In this document: positions 8,179 through 16,717 of the stretch, piece after piece
Layout of the letters: every line of letters begins with the position of its first letter
How positions within the stretch are numbered: the first letter of the stretch is position 1
DNA from: Bacillus sp. (in: firmicutes)
GTDB taxonomy: Bacteria > Bacillota > Bacilli > Bacillales > Salisediminibacteriaceae
Reading direction: 5' to 3'
Assembly: GCA_021208645.1 (NCBI GenBank)
Contig: JAJOJL010000156.1
Coordinates: forward strand, 1 to 35,283
Length of the DNA: 35,283 bases
The notes under the pieces: generated by a model
The model's database searches: none
The model's input: only the letters and a program-made list of their open reading frames with translations
Told to the model about the DNA's origin: nothing
Translations under genes and position numbers: made by a program

Positions 8179-9766
8179 TTGAAAACACGTTGGTTAGTTA
8201 CATTAATGGTAGCAATTGCTTTTGTTTTAAGTATGGGGTTAACAGTTTCAGCAGAACCTGATGATCCAACCCCTGAACCTGAACCACCTGAAACATGGTT
8301 CCCACTTACTAACGAAAGTTATAAAACTACAGGTACAGGTGGGAATAATGACCCAGAAGGAGTTTATGAATGGCAAATGAGAGGCGGGGATGCTAACTAT
8401 AATACAGCTCCAAACGCCAATAATACAGGGTCTGTTCCTGTCAGAAAAGACGCTGGTGGTCATGGGAACTCTATTCACTACAATTATAATTTTAATACAA
8501 ATGCTTGTGCAAGTTGTCACCAAACGCATACTGCTGAAGGACAAAGTTTGTTATTTGCAAATGAAGCAACACAAGTTTGTCTAGCTTGTCATGATGGTAC
8601 AGCAGGTGGACCAAGTCGAAACGTATTAAGAGTCGCAACTAATGCAAGTGGTGTAAACCTTAATGGAGCAGGGACATTTGCTGGAACTCATAGCGGAAAT
8701 ATGAGTATGCACTCGGTAAATTCAGCATTACAAGTAAGTGCTGCACCTGGATCTTTCCAGGGGAATGATGGTGACTGGGATGATACTTTCTCTTGTGTAA
8801 GTTGTCATAGTGCCCACGGTTCTTACAGTGATGCTTACTTAGCGTTTAACCCGAATAACATGGCAAAAGTTTCTGTTACAGAGGGTGGAAATGCTGTATT
8901 TAATGCTCCTGTGGTTGGTATGGATAACATTCCTTCAACTGGTTATGCTGTAGTTCGAGGTCCTGCTTCAGAGCTAGATATTCCAGGTTACGGAGACGCA
9001 ATTGCATTACGGTTATACCACAATGGAAGAATTGATAAAAATCCTTGGTTATATGATTACGACTGGTGCTTGCCGCCAACTTGTGATCCAAGGAAAAAAA
9101 CAATATTGGGCAAACTTCACAAATGGTGAAGGTGTCAGAGTTGTTGAATATGAAACTCCTGGTGTTAAAGTTGACCATGGAAAAGCATTCGCGGTTGCTA
9201 CAAATGATGCTGGTGCACAAGCAATTAATAGTGCAACAACAGGAAACCTTGCTAGAGTTTATAAAGTGCAATGGAAAGACGATCCAGTCCCACTTTGGCA
9301 TCGAGATGGTTCTGGAGTAGCTTACTCTAAATTCTGTGCATCTTGTCATACAGATTACATGGCTAGTTCAGGAAGTAAAACTGGTAGTGAAGGAAATCCA
9401 AAGTATTACAGACATACAACTAACAACAATTCATACACTTGTGCCCGTTGTCACTATGCACACGGTACGGATGTTACTATTATGATTGATGCAAGTGGCC
9501 ATACAATATGGAGTTTAAATGCTATGCCACAAGCTGAGTTCTTATCCTATGTAAACAGAACAAGTTTAGGTGAAAATGAAACTCAGTTAGCTGCAGCTAC
9601 AAGCTTCATGTTAGATAGAAATGAATCTTCTGCGTTGAAGAAGTTTACTAATATGTCTTCTTGTTGGGCTTGTCACAACAGCTCAAAAGCTGTTGAGCTT
9701 AAGAACGTAGACTATGAAAAGTTCAGACAAAGAGGTACTCCTTCCGGAATGCCAACTGGACGTTAA
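8179..9766 (+). CDS. Secreted hexahaem c-type cytochrome (paired-CxxCH type), one frame break
   Basis: TTG 8179 lies 8-10 bases after GGAGGGG and starts a clean signal peptide ending VSA|EP. The mature protein carries six CxxCH sites: CASCH, CLACH, CVSCH, CASCH, CARCH, CWACH. The first pair (CASCHQTH followed by CLACHDG) fits the doubled-CxxCH cytochrome pattern, and CVSCHSAHG and CARCHYAHG share a C-x-x-C-H-x-A-H-G form. Long Asn/Gly/Ser-rich stretches separate the haems. Removing one A from the A7 run near 9092-9098 joins both parts into 528 residues (..DPRKK|QYWANFTNG..). No C-terminal anchor is seen, so it is predicted released or surface-assembled. It is the likely terminal or extracellular carrier of the operon. 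Confidence 0.8.
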
Positions 9767-9821
9767 TAAAAAAACTAACATATTAGCTGCAACTAATAGT
9801 TAGCCTAGAAAGAATCTATCG

Positions 9822-9856
9822 CTAAAGTATGGAACTTTCATAGTTTCATACTTTAG
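9822..9856 (+). repeat. Strong stem-loop after the hexahaem cytochrome gene
   Basis: A 15-bp stem with one G-U pair (arms 9822-9836 and 9842-9856, loop TTCAT) and no T tract behind it. A second weaker stem (CTAAC..GTTAG) lies at 9774-9803. They may protect the 3' end of the cytochrome mRNA or set the expression ratio with the next gene. Confidence 0.55.
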
Positions 9857-9900
9857 TCCATGAAGTTTTCGTGAAGTGTTTCAAATTTGTCAATATATAG

Positions 9901-9930
9901 AGGGAGTTCTTACAAGGATTCCCTTTATTA
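9901..9930 (+). terminator. Candidate terminator upstream of the octahaem cytochrome gene
   Basis: AGGGAGTTCTT (9901-9911) pairs with AAGGATTCCCT (9914-9924) using two G-U pairs, followed by TTATTATA. The tail is short and interrupted, so read-through into the next gene is possible. Confidence 0.45.
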
Positions 9931-10017
9931 TATAAGTATATAACATAAATAATTGTTAAGTAAGTAGTTTAATGATGTAAAAGTATGTGTTTTTGTGTAA
10001 AAGGGGGAGTCACCGTG

Positions 10018-12475
10018 GTGAAGCCAGCATATAAAAAAGTTTCGTCTTTCTTCTTGATTTTTGTTCTATTATTAGCACCCTTTACCTCACCCATGTCTGG
10101 AACGTTTGCAGAGGTAGATACTGGCCAGACTGGGGATATTGGTGAATCAGGTTTAGGCTCAGAAGAAAGTTCAGATGAAACGTTAAATGATAATAACCAG
10201 ACAACTGAACAAGATCAAGAAGGAATTGATGAATCGACTTCCCAAGTTGATAGTAAAGAGGAAGTTGTGATTACGGTTACGGGACCTGAAGAAGATACTT
10301 ATCTTGTTAACGAGTCCACCGTAAGTTTCGAGGGAACGTATGAAAATCTAGGGCAGGACCAAGTTTAAACTAATAATTGAATCTGATAACACAATTGTGC
10401 GAGAGGAAAGTATCACAGACCTTTCCAATGGAAACTGGCAAATCATTATAGATAATCTAGATGATGGCTCCTACGAATACTACGTTCAGGCTTTTGATAA
10501 TAATGAAGAGCCTATAGAAAATAGTCAAAGTGAAATAAGAGGTCTTATTATTCATACCTCCCCTCCAGAACTGCTCGTCGAAACCCACGAACATGAGGGG
10601 TATGCAAATAAAATGTATTTCGCTGGGACATGGGAGTCTTCTTTCCAATTAGATACAGAAGAAGAAAGTACCTTCATCCCATATATTGAGCTATATTTAA
10701 CAACAGTAGAAGATGATTTGGAAGATGCGGACCCAGTTACAATTACTGCAGAAGAATCTGGTTTTTTCGATGACGAAGGTGTTTGGAATTGGGAAATTAC
10801 CGAGGAAGATATTTTCGAACAATTAGAGTTAGAGTCTGAATTCGAAAATGGAAAATATATTTTTTACATGAAAACAGAGGATGCAGCGGGGAATGTTACA
10901 ATTGCAGCCAATGAGATTGACGAAGAAACTAATCAAGTTATCGAGCCTTTCATGTTTACTTACAGTTCATCTCGGCCATACATTTCACCAAATGTAACAC
11001 CGGTTCATAAAGCAACGCAAGTTCCGTTAAATACAACAGTCCAGTTTAAATACATTAGCGAAATCCCAGTAGATGATACAGACGAAACTTTCTTTGATGA
11101 ACTTTTAGTCGTGAAAACTGGTAAGGTGGAAGTTCCCGGTAGTATTAGTTGGGATACAAATGACCATATCACAACAATAACTTTTACCCCAGAGCAAAAC
11201 TTAGAAGCGAATTCTAGATATGATGTAATGATTAATCCGCTTTTTAAGGACCAGGCTGGTAACTATGTACACCCGAGGATCTGGGCTTTCACAACAGCGG
11301 TGGTAGAAGGTTCCCGCTCTGCGCATGAAATGGTACAAAACAACACAAATACTTGTGCAATTTGCCACAGTCCTCATACGGCAGAATATAGAAACCTATT
11401 AAAGGGTACTATTGATCTGCCAGATCAAGAAGGAACAGAGGAAAACGGAGAAAATGGGGATACTAATGGTGGAGAGGTAATTACTGATCCTATCCAGTCC
11501 TATTGTCTAGCCTGTCACGATGGTACTTCTGCTTCGAGGGCTGATCATATGGATGCAGAACACACGCATAGTGTAGGTTTAATTGATGAAAATGGTGTGG
11601 AACAATCCCGCTCCTGTGCAGCGTGCCATGATCCTCATGTGCAGACTGCTGACGGCAATCAAAATACTCATCACTTACAAAGTCATTTTACTTTTGACCA
11701 TGAAGAAATAACAGATGAAGATGGCGAGCTTGTAGGTTTCCAAGACAGCAAAATTACCCTTTGTGAGACCTGCCATATAAGCAATAGTGAAAGTGTTGAT
11801 GGAACAACGACTAGTTGGGAAGCCTACACAAGTAGCTTAACGTCCTTTAACCTGTTTAGTTATAAAGATCGTAACACTTATGAATTAGATGATAGTAATA
11901 CTCCAGTTACTTTTGGAACAGCCGATAGCTATTCTCTCTGCCTACGTTGTCATAATGCTGAATACAGAGACTTGTATCCGAACGTAGTAGATATTAAGCA
12001 GTACTATCTCATCGATCCTGTGGAAAGTGAAGATGATTCAGAAGAGATGTTTTATGGCCACTTCATTTCAGAAGATAGAGTGAAAGACGGTAGTCTAATT
12101 AATGGATATTTAGCATGTGATGACTGCCATAGCAGGCATGGATCGGAAAATGAAATGTTGATTAAATCAGTCTTAGGTCACAATGGCGCTATAGACGATG
12201 AAGGTAATAGGTTTACATTTACTTGGAATAATTCGAGAGATAGTGTTGAAGGACAGAGGGAGTTCTGCTTAAGTTGCCATACGCCTATATCAGATACAAT
12301 AGGTGATGAGGCAATCTTGCCGACAGAAATGTACGGAATTACATTATTCTATAGTGAACATAGTGATCCGAATGTTTCATGTGCAAGCTGCCACGGTGGA
12401 GAAAGTAACGACCAGCAAGAAAGATTTAGAAGAGCAGTCCATTCACCAACAAAAGGGATTGATCCTAACGATTAA
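10018..12475 (+). CDS. Secreted octahaem cytochrome c with Ig-like domains, one frame break
   Basis: A GTG start (10018, or 10015) follows AAGGGGGAG and gives a signal peptide ending near TFA|EV. Next comes an acidic Glu/Asp/Gln linker, beta-sandwich segments, and a Big_5/SbsA-type Ig-like domain (SRPYISPNVTP to RIWAFTT). The C-terminal half holds eight CxxCH sites: CAICH, CLACH, CAACH, CETCH, CLRCH, CDDCH, CLSCH, CASCH. CAICHSPHT with CLACHDGT is a paired-CxxCH unit. The frame breaks at 10364-10366; dropping one T of TTT gives QVKLIIESDN and an 818-residue protein. The Ig-like part resembles domains in S-layer-associated proteins, so it may hold the cytochrome in the cell surface. The strong acidity fits a high-pH or high-salt exterior. 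Confidence 0.8.
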
Positions 12476-12481
12476 GAAAAG

Positions 12482-12528
12482 GGGATGTATCAACGGCAGA
12501 CACCGTTGGTACATCCCTTCTTAATTTT
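12482..12528. terminator. Bidirectional terminator between cytochrome operon and yppF-like gene
   Basis: A 15-bp stem with one G-U pair (12482-12496 and 12503-12517, loop CAGACA) is followed by TTCTTAATTTT on the + strand and by CTTTTCTTAA on the minus strand. It ends both the cytochrome operon and the convergent small gene. Confidence 0.8.
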
Positions 12529-12551
12529 ATATCTGCTATATATAAATCCTT

Positions 12552-12743
12552 TTAGCTGTTCTGAAGTGTTTTATCATGGCTCTCCGCACCCCGCTCATTT
12601 AACTGGCGGTATGTCTCCCGGTATTCTGTAATCGAAATCTGTCCTTGAAGGTACTCCCTCTTCAGTAGATCTAATAATTCATTGGCGTGGTTTGGCTTAT
12701 GTTTTTTTAACTGGATGAATTTTTGGATTAAATCTTCTAACAT
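12552..12743 (-). CDS. yppF: YppF-like small protein
   Basis: A 63-residue cytoplasmic protein. LEDLIQKFIQLKKHKPNHANELLDLLK followed by a GQISITEYRETYRQLNERGA-type helix is typical of the YppF family of Bacillus, whose function is unknown. An upstream in-frame ATG exists at 12773, but GAGGGGG lies 8 bases before the ATG at 12743, so that start is preferred. It is a single-gene unit with its own terminator. Confidence 0.7.
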   Translation of the reverse strand: MLEDLIQKFIQLKKHKPNHANELLDLLKREYLQGQISITEYRETYRQLNERGAESHDKTLQNS

Positions 12744-13084
12744 TTTGATTTCCCCCTCATCAGTATGTCTCATTGCACCTTTACATTATCATAATTAAAT
12801 CGTCTCCCTTGATTTTAGAATTTTTGAACTTCCGACAGTTTCCACCATAAGGTTTCAGTAAACCTATGATACTATTTTTGAAAAGCTTTTTTAGATAGGT
12901 GAAAATGTGGTTTTACATCCAACCTTGTCGAAAAAAGTAAAATGATTTTCAGGCTAATTTTTTTTTGAAAAAAATATGCCCTGTGAATATCTCCTACTAA
13001 CGTCTAACTCAAAAACTACTCCAACTAATCCTTCCTTCATCTACCTGAAAATTAGTTCCAATTTCTTGAAATATCATCACAACT

Positions 13085-13268
13085 TTATCCACAACGAGTT
13101 TTTTATCAACATGTTAGTAAAAGCATCCTGATTTAACATCATAAAGACACTACTTTGTGGATAAGGGCAGTTAAATCTAACCGCATTTAACAGCGTTGTT
13201 AATAAAGACCACTAAATTTGCCTGCCCACAACTGACACCAACCCCTTATCCCCACCCTTTGTGGAAAA
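13085..13268. other. Intergenic cluster of DnaA-box-like 9-mers
   Basis: The 535-base gap 12774-13309 holds no gene. Within 184 bases there are two perfect DnaA boxes: TTATCCACA at 13085-13093 and, inverted, TGTGGATAA at 13156-13164. Three one-mismatch boxes accompany them: TTATCAACA 13103-13111, TTATCCCCA 13246-13254 and TGTGGAAAA 13260-13268. AT-rich runs lie just upstream (12950-12980). DnaA-box clusters away from oriC are known in Bacillus subtilis. No dnaA, dnaN or other origin gene is near, so a titration or regulatory site is more likely than an origin. Confidence 0.5.
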
Positions 13269-13269
13269 G

Positions 13270-13297
13270 AAAAAGCTCCAGCGATAAACTGCAGCTT
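13270..13297 (-). terminator. Terminator of the LRR-CotH gene
   Basis: On the minus strand AAGCTGCAG (13297-13289) pairs with CTGGAGCTT (13281-13273, one mismatch), followed by TTTTCTTTT. It lies just after the stop of the minus-strand gene. Confidence 0.65.
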
Positions 13298-13309
13298 CCG
13301 GAATTCATC

Positions 13310-15808
13310 CTATTCAATCTCTTCAAATATAGGTTCAACAACCATATCCCCATCTAACATAACTTCTACCCGTTCTCCCGTGCCTTCTATGCCTTCCCAG
13401 CCAACAAACGTATATCCTTCATTAGGGACGGCTTTAAACACGACTGGTAGCCCTTCAAAATACTCTCCAGTCCAACTGCTACCATTTATCACTCCATGTG
13501 TCTCATCCACGATCACCACCGAATTAACCCTAACCGTGCCAGCTACAGTACTAGAGTTTTCCACAGTCACAGAATGTCTTGTCCCCAACAAGAAGAAATC
13601 TTGCAAATGCTGCCATTGATGGAATGGTCGACCTTCAGCAAATCGGCGCATCACATCCACTTCTACTTCCCACACGTCCATAGAAGCAGGGATATTCCAA
13701 CGCTCCATATGCTCCGAAATCTCCGCTCTATAAATTTCCTCCAGTCGATCCACCTCACTAACTACACGTTCAGGCAGGAATGCCGTATTCAGCATATCAG
13801 AAAACCTCTGCACAAACGCCACCTTTACTTCTTCGTTCGCCATAAGCTTCCTAAACAGCCTCTGGTAGCTTCCATCCCCCGCCAGTCGTGCCAAACCATT
13901 CGTATCTACACTGCTTCCGCCAGCGAAGCCTAACCCCGGCTGAACACCAAAGCCATAATCCGTATCAAACAGCATCCAGCGCCAGCGGCCGTCGTGCCCT
14001 ACCGGAGCATCCCCATCAGGTACACCAAGTGGATTATAACGCCAAAGTCTTACATTATGACCAGGCCAGTCCGTGTTGGCCATATAAACTTGCGCAATTG
14101 TGTAATCAATGAAGTTTTCCACATCCATCATCGTATTCACATGTTGATAATTCTCATCATCACGCAGGTCGTTGTTGTCTACAAATTCCATCATCCTCTG
14201 GAAATGATCCACACCTGCCGGGGAACCACTGTCTAAAATACCGTCGTTCTCCACAATCGTCACATGGTCCCTGTCCACCCCATACTGGTTTTCCACATAC
14301 CAATGGTCGTAGCGCTCACGGATGTTTTGAATCCCCCAGTATTCACCGTTAATAAAGACCACCGCCGGCCGAAAACCTTGCGTATCCATGTTCATATGGC
14401 TAACGAGCCCTTGGATCAACCCATCCCGAAACATGGTGCGGTGAAAATCATTCCCCGAGTTCCTTAAGATCAGTCGTTTATGAACAAGGTTATCCACATT
14501 ACCAAAGAAGTCGTAGTAAAACAAATTCGTTCCATAGTCATCTCGCGCGTACAGGCGAAGGGACTTTTGCGGAGCTTCCCTGGACCAACCGCCGTGAATT
14601 CTTACACCAGCTTGTTGGGAAAAACCTAAACGCCCATCTTCCCCATAGAATTCAATGCTTGCTTCCCGTTCCGAGTCTCTGCCCCGGTTATCCCAATTTC
14701 CATTCACAAACAAACCATTTTCTTCGTGAAAAAAAGAGTCGGTCTCCGTTGCAATGGAAAGGACCGGAAAGGAGTACCGCGCCTCCCCATTTTCGTGGAC
14801 AAAATAAGTATGGGTTACCGTATCAGACCAGCGGCCATCAGGTTTTTCCAGCTTGGCACGAATAACGGTTCCTTTAAAAACAGGTTCCGCAGGCGCCTGC
14901 CAGAACGTGTATATGCTGTCATTGGCAGTTCGGATCGCCGAATGCTCATTAGCATCCCTGGAGCGGTCATGAATCTCTATGGGCTCTGTATATGTATAGG
15001 TGTTTTCTGGATTATTCACAGGATCCGGTTCCGAGCCGTCAATGGTGTAATAGATGGTCCCGCTATCATAAGAAGCAAGCTCCAGCTGGAATGCCTCTTC
15101 ATAGAAACCACCATAATGGGAAAAACGAGGGCCAATAGTAAAATCTTTATCCCTAATCACGGGATACTGATGGGCAAGGACGCTGTTATCCACAATGGGA
15201 TTGCCGTTTATATACAGGCGCTCCGTTAAGCTTTCAAGCTCCTGTAAAGGGCTTACATCAGAAATTTGATTATATCGAAGGTTGATGTCCACTAACAAAG
15301 GAAGTTCCTTTAATGGGTTAATATCTGTAATCAGGTTTTCCCTCACGTTAAGTCGCTCCAAGGATGTTAACTGCTGCAGAGGGGTGATATCTTCTATTAA
15401 ATTACCCCTTACGTTTAAGGTTGTTAATTGCGCAAGCTGTGCCAGTGAGGCTAGTTCCGTAATCTTGTTATCCCGCAGGTCCAGCTCCTGTAGCTCGGTA
15501 AAATACTCTAATCCTGTTAAGTCTGTAATGCCCTGGTTACGAAGGGAAAGGCTTTCGACGTTGTCAGCATCTAGATTCGTAATGCTGCCACTAAACAGCA
15601 TCAGCGTTTCTCGTAATGCCGTTTCTAATGCAGGGTCAGGAATGTGGATAACTATTTCTTCTAAGGTTTTATCCACATCACTAACGGATTCTTGTCTTTC
15701 TTGTATATTTGATTGCTCATTTCCAGTTAGTAGAAAGGCTCCGGCCCAAAGAAGCAGGATTATGGGCAGTATTGCTACCAGTAAGGCAATTTTTCGCTTC
15801 TGATTCAT
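13310..15808 (-). CDS. Surface protein: leucine-rich repeats + CotH kinase-like domain
   Basis: 832 residues, intact. An N-terminal signal or anchor (8-29) is followed by an internalin-like cap and leucine-rich repeats (about 60-235; repeated L-x-x-L-x-L-x-x-N-x-I-x-D-I-x-P-L units). Then come a chitobiase C-terminal-like beta domain (TIYYTIDGSEPD), a CotH domain (about 345-720) and a C-terminal InlB-type beta repeat (NEGYTFVGWEG). CotH hallmarks present are NGEYWGIQNIRERYDHW and WRWMLFDTDYGFG, whose Asp residues fit the atypical-kinase active site of the spore-coat kinase CotH. Spore-coat CotH lacks LRRs and a signal, so this is a surface or extracytoplasmic relative with an unknown target. 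GGAGG sits 8 bases before ATG 15808. It carries its own terminator. Confidence 0.85.
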   Translation of the reverse strand: MNQKRKIALLVAILPIILLLWAGAFLLTGNEQSNIQERQESVSDVDKTLEEIVIHIPDPALETALRETLMLFSGSITNLDADNVESLSLRNQGITDLTGLEYFTELQELDLRDNKITELASLAQLAQLTTLNVRGNLIEDITPLQQLTSLERLNVRENLITDINPLKELPLLVDINLRYNQISDVSPLQELESLTERLYINGNPIVDNSVLAHQYPVIRDKDFTIGPRFSHYGGFYEEAFQLELASYDSGTIYYTIDGSEPDPVNNPENTYTYTEPIEIHDRSRDANEHSAIRTANDSIYTFWQAPAEPVFKGTVIRAKLEKPDGRWSDTVTHTYFVHENGEARYSFPVLSIATETDSFFHEENGLFVNGNWDNRGRDSEREASIEFYGEDGRLGFSQQAGVRIHGGWSREAPQKSLRLYARDDYGTNLFYYDFFGNVDNLVHKRLILRNSGNDFHRTMFRDGLIQGLVSHMNMDTQGFRPAVVFINGEYWGIQNIRERYDHWYVENQYGVDRDHVTIVENDGILDSGSPAGVDHFQRMMEFVDNNDLRDDENYQHVNTMMDVENFIDYTIAQVYMANTDWPGHNVRLWRYNPLGVPDGDAPVGHDGRWRWMLFDTDYGFGVQPGLGFAGGSSVDTNGLARLAGDGSYQRLFRKLMANEEVKVAFVQRFSDMLNTAFLPERVVSEVDRLEEIYRAEISEHMERWNIPASMDVWEVEVDVMRRFAEGRPFHQWQHLQDFFLLGTRHSVTVENSSTVAGTVRVNSVVIVDETHGVINGSSWTGEYFEGLPVVFKAVPNEGYTFVGWEGIEGTGERVEVMLDGDMVVEPIFEEIE

Positions 15809-15909
15809 TGCTTTTCCTCCACCATTAATTACTTCCGTAACATATGCTATTATTATAGTAACAGTTTACAGAGAGAATATCAGTTTTCACCCAATTTTTA
15901 TTAAGTACT

Positions 15910-16075
15910 ATATTTGAAAAACTACGTGGCTCCGTTGGAGCTCGCTTCAGTCTACTCGCTTTCCGCGGGAGGTTGTGGAGCCACCTCGGCTAATGCCTGA
16001 GGTGCCTCACTTAACCTCTGTTCCCGCAGGAGTCTCGTAGACTTCCGCTCCCTCCAACTAAGTTGTAACAAATAT
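15910..16075. repeat. Palindromic intergenic repeat element 1
   Basis: A GC-rich island in AT-rich DNA, bounded by ATATTTG / CAAATAT. Nested inverted arms include GTTGGAG / CTCCAAC, AGTCTAC / GTAGACT, an inner CACCTC..GAGGTG hairpin, and the word CGCTTTCCGCGGG at about 15958. The same word recurs in element 2. Such CGCTTTCCGCGGG-bearing palindromes occur between genes in many Bacillaceae (from memory). No coding capacity is seen. Confidence 0.65.
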
Positions 16076-16195
16076 CTATAAATTACAAAAAGAGAAAATC
16101 CGATATTCCTAAAAATATTACAGTCAACAATTTTTTAAAGCATAAACAAGTGCAAGTAATAAGAGATAGACATAGAACGTAGGAGGAACGACCTT

Positions 16196-16492
16196 ATGGA
16201 TATTAACAAAAAAGAAGAGTTGGAAAAGTGGCAGACGGAGTTGGAGAGTAAGCGGGATGATATTTTACGAAGGAAGCATATGATCAAAGAGCGAATTGCC
16301 AAGCTCCAATTGCGCCTCGAAATTGCAAACTCCTTAAGAAAAGACAAGAAGGATATTATTACAGAGCAACTGACAGATAAAATGTACAAATACGAAAAGG
16401 AACTGGCAGACTTTAACGGCCTCCATGACCCGCAGTTAACGGAAATTGATTCCCTGTTGGAGGAAGTGGCCAAAAGGCTAGCAAGACTATAG
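16196..16492 (+). CDS. Small coiled-coil protein of unknown function
   Basis: 98 residues, almost all charged alpha-helix with heptad-like Leu/Ile spacing (from EELEKWQTELESKRDD to EVAKRLARL). There is no signal peptide, membrane segment or recognisable catalytic motif. AGGAGG at 16180-16185 sets the ATG at 16196. It is monocistronic, with an element 1 repeat before it and a strong terminator after. I do not recognise the family. Confidence 0.7.
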   Translation: MDINKKEELEKWQTELESKRDDILRRKHMIKERIAKLQLRLEIANSLRKDKKDIITEQLTDKMYKYEKELADFNGLHDPQLTEIDSLLEEVAKRLARL

Positions 16493-16499
16493 ATTATCT

Positions 16500-16531
16500 C
16501 CCCTCAATGATAAAGCAGTTGAGGGGTTTTT
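16500..16531 (+). terminator. Rho-independent terminator of the coiled-coil gene
   Basis: A perfect 8-bp stem, CCCCTCAA (16500-16507) with TTGAGGGG (16519-16526), followed directly by TTTTT. Confidence 0.88.
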
Positions 16532-16570
16532 CATATTTTAAAAGTAAAATCTATTATTTTGTAAAAAAAA

Positions 16571-16604
16571 TGATAATAATTGTCATCAAGTATTGTGTTA
16601 TAAT
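16571..16604 (+). promoter_or_regulatory. Fur-box-like operator over an extended -10 promoter
   Basis: TGATAATAATTGTCA (16571-16585) matches the Bacillus Fur 7-1-7 consensus TGATAATNATTATCA at 13 of 14 defined positions. A perfect TATAAT at 16599-16604 is preceded by TGT, an extended -10. The operator covers the -35 zone, which is the expected place for iron-dependent repression. PerR or Zur boxes are related, so the regulator is inferred. Transcription would run into the surface-polymer genes. Confidence 0.55.
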
Positions 16605-16717
16605 CTTCTATTGAGGTTTAATTTATTCCTATTTAAGCAACAATAAGAATAACGACTATTAGTTTCATAGAATTAGCGCTAAAAAATCCTATCATGGATG
16701 GAAAAGGCTGTATAAAA

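Noticed and set aside
13550..15680. Further perfect DnaA boxes inside the LRR-CotH gene (14490, 15186, 15669)
   Set aside because: Each simply encodes Val-Asp-Asn/Lys with common codons, so they are weak evidence on their own. Only the intergenic group is reported.
13380..15803. Plus-strand open frames opposite the LRR-CotH gene
   Set aside because: They lie antisense to an intact 832-residue gene with clear domains, lack ribosome sites and have no family-like sequence.
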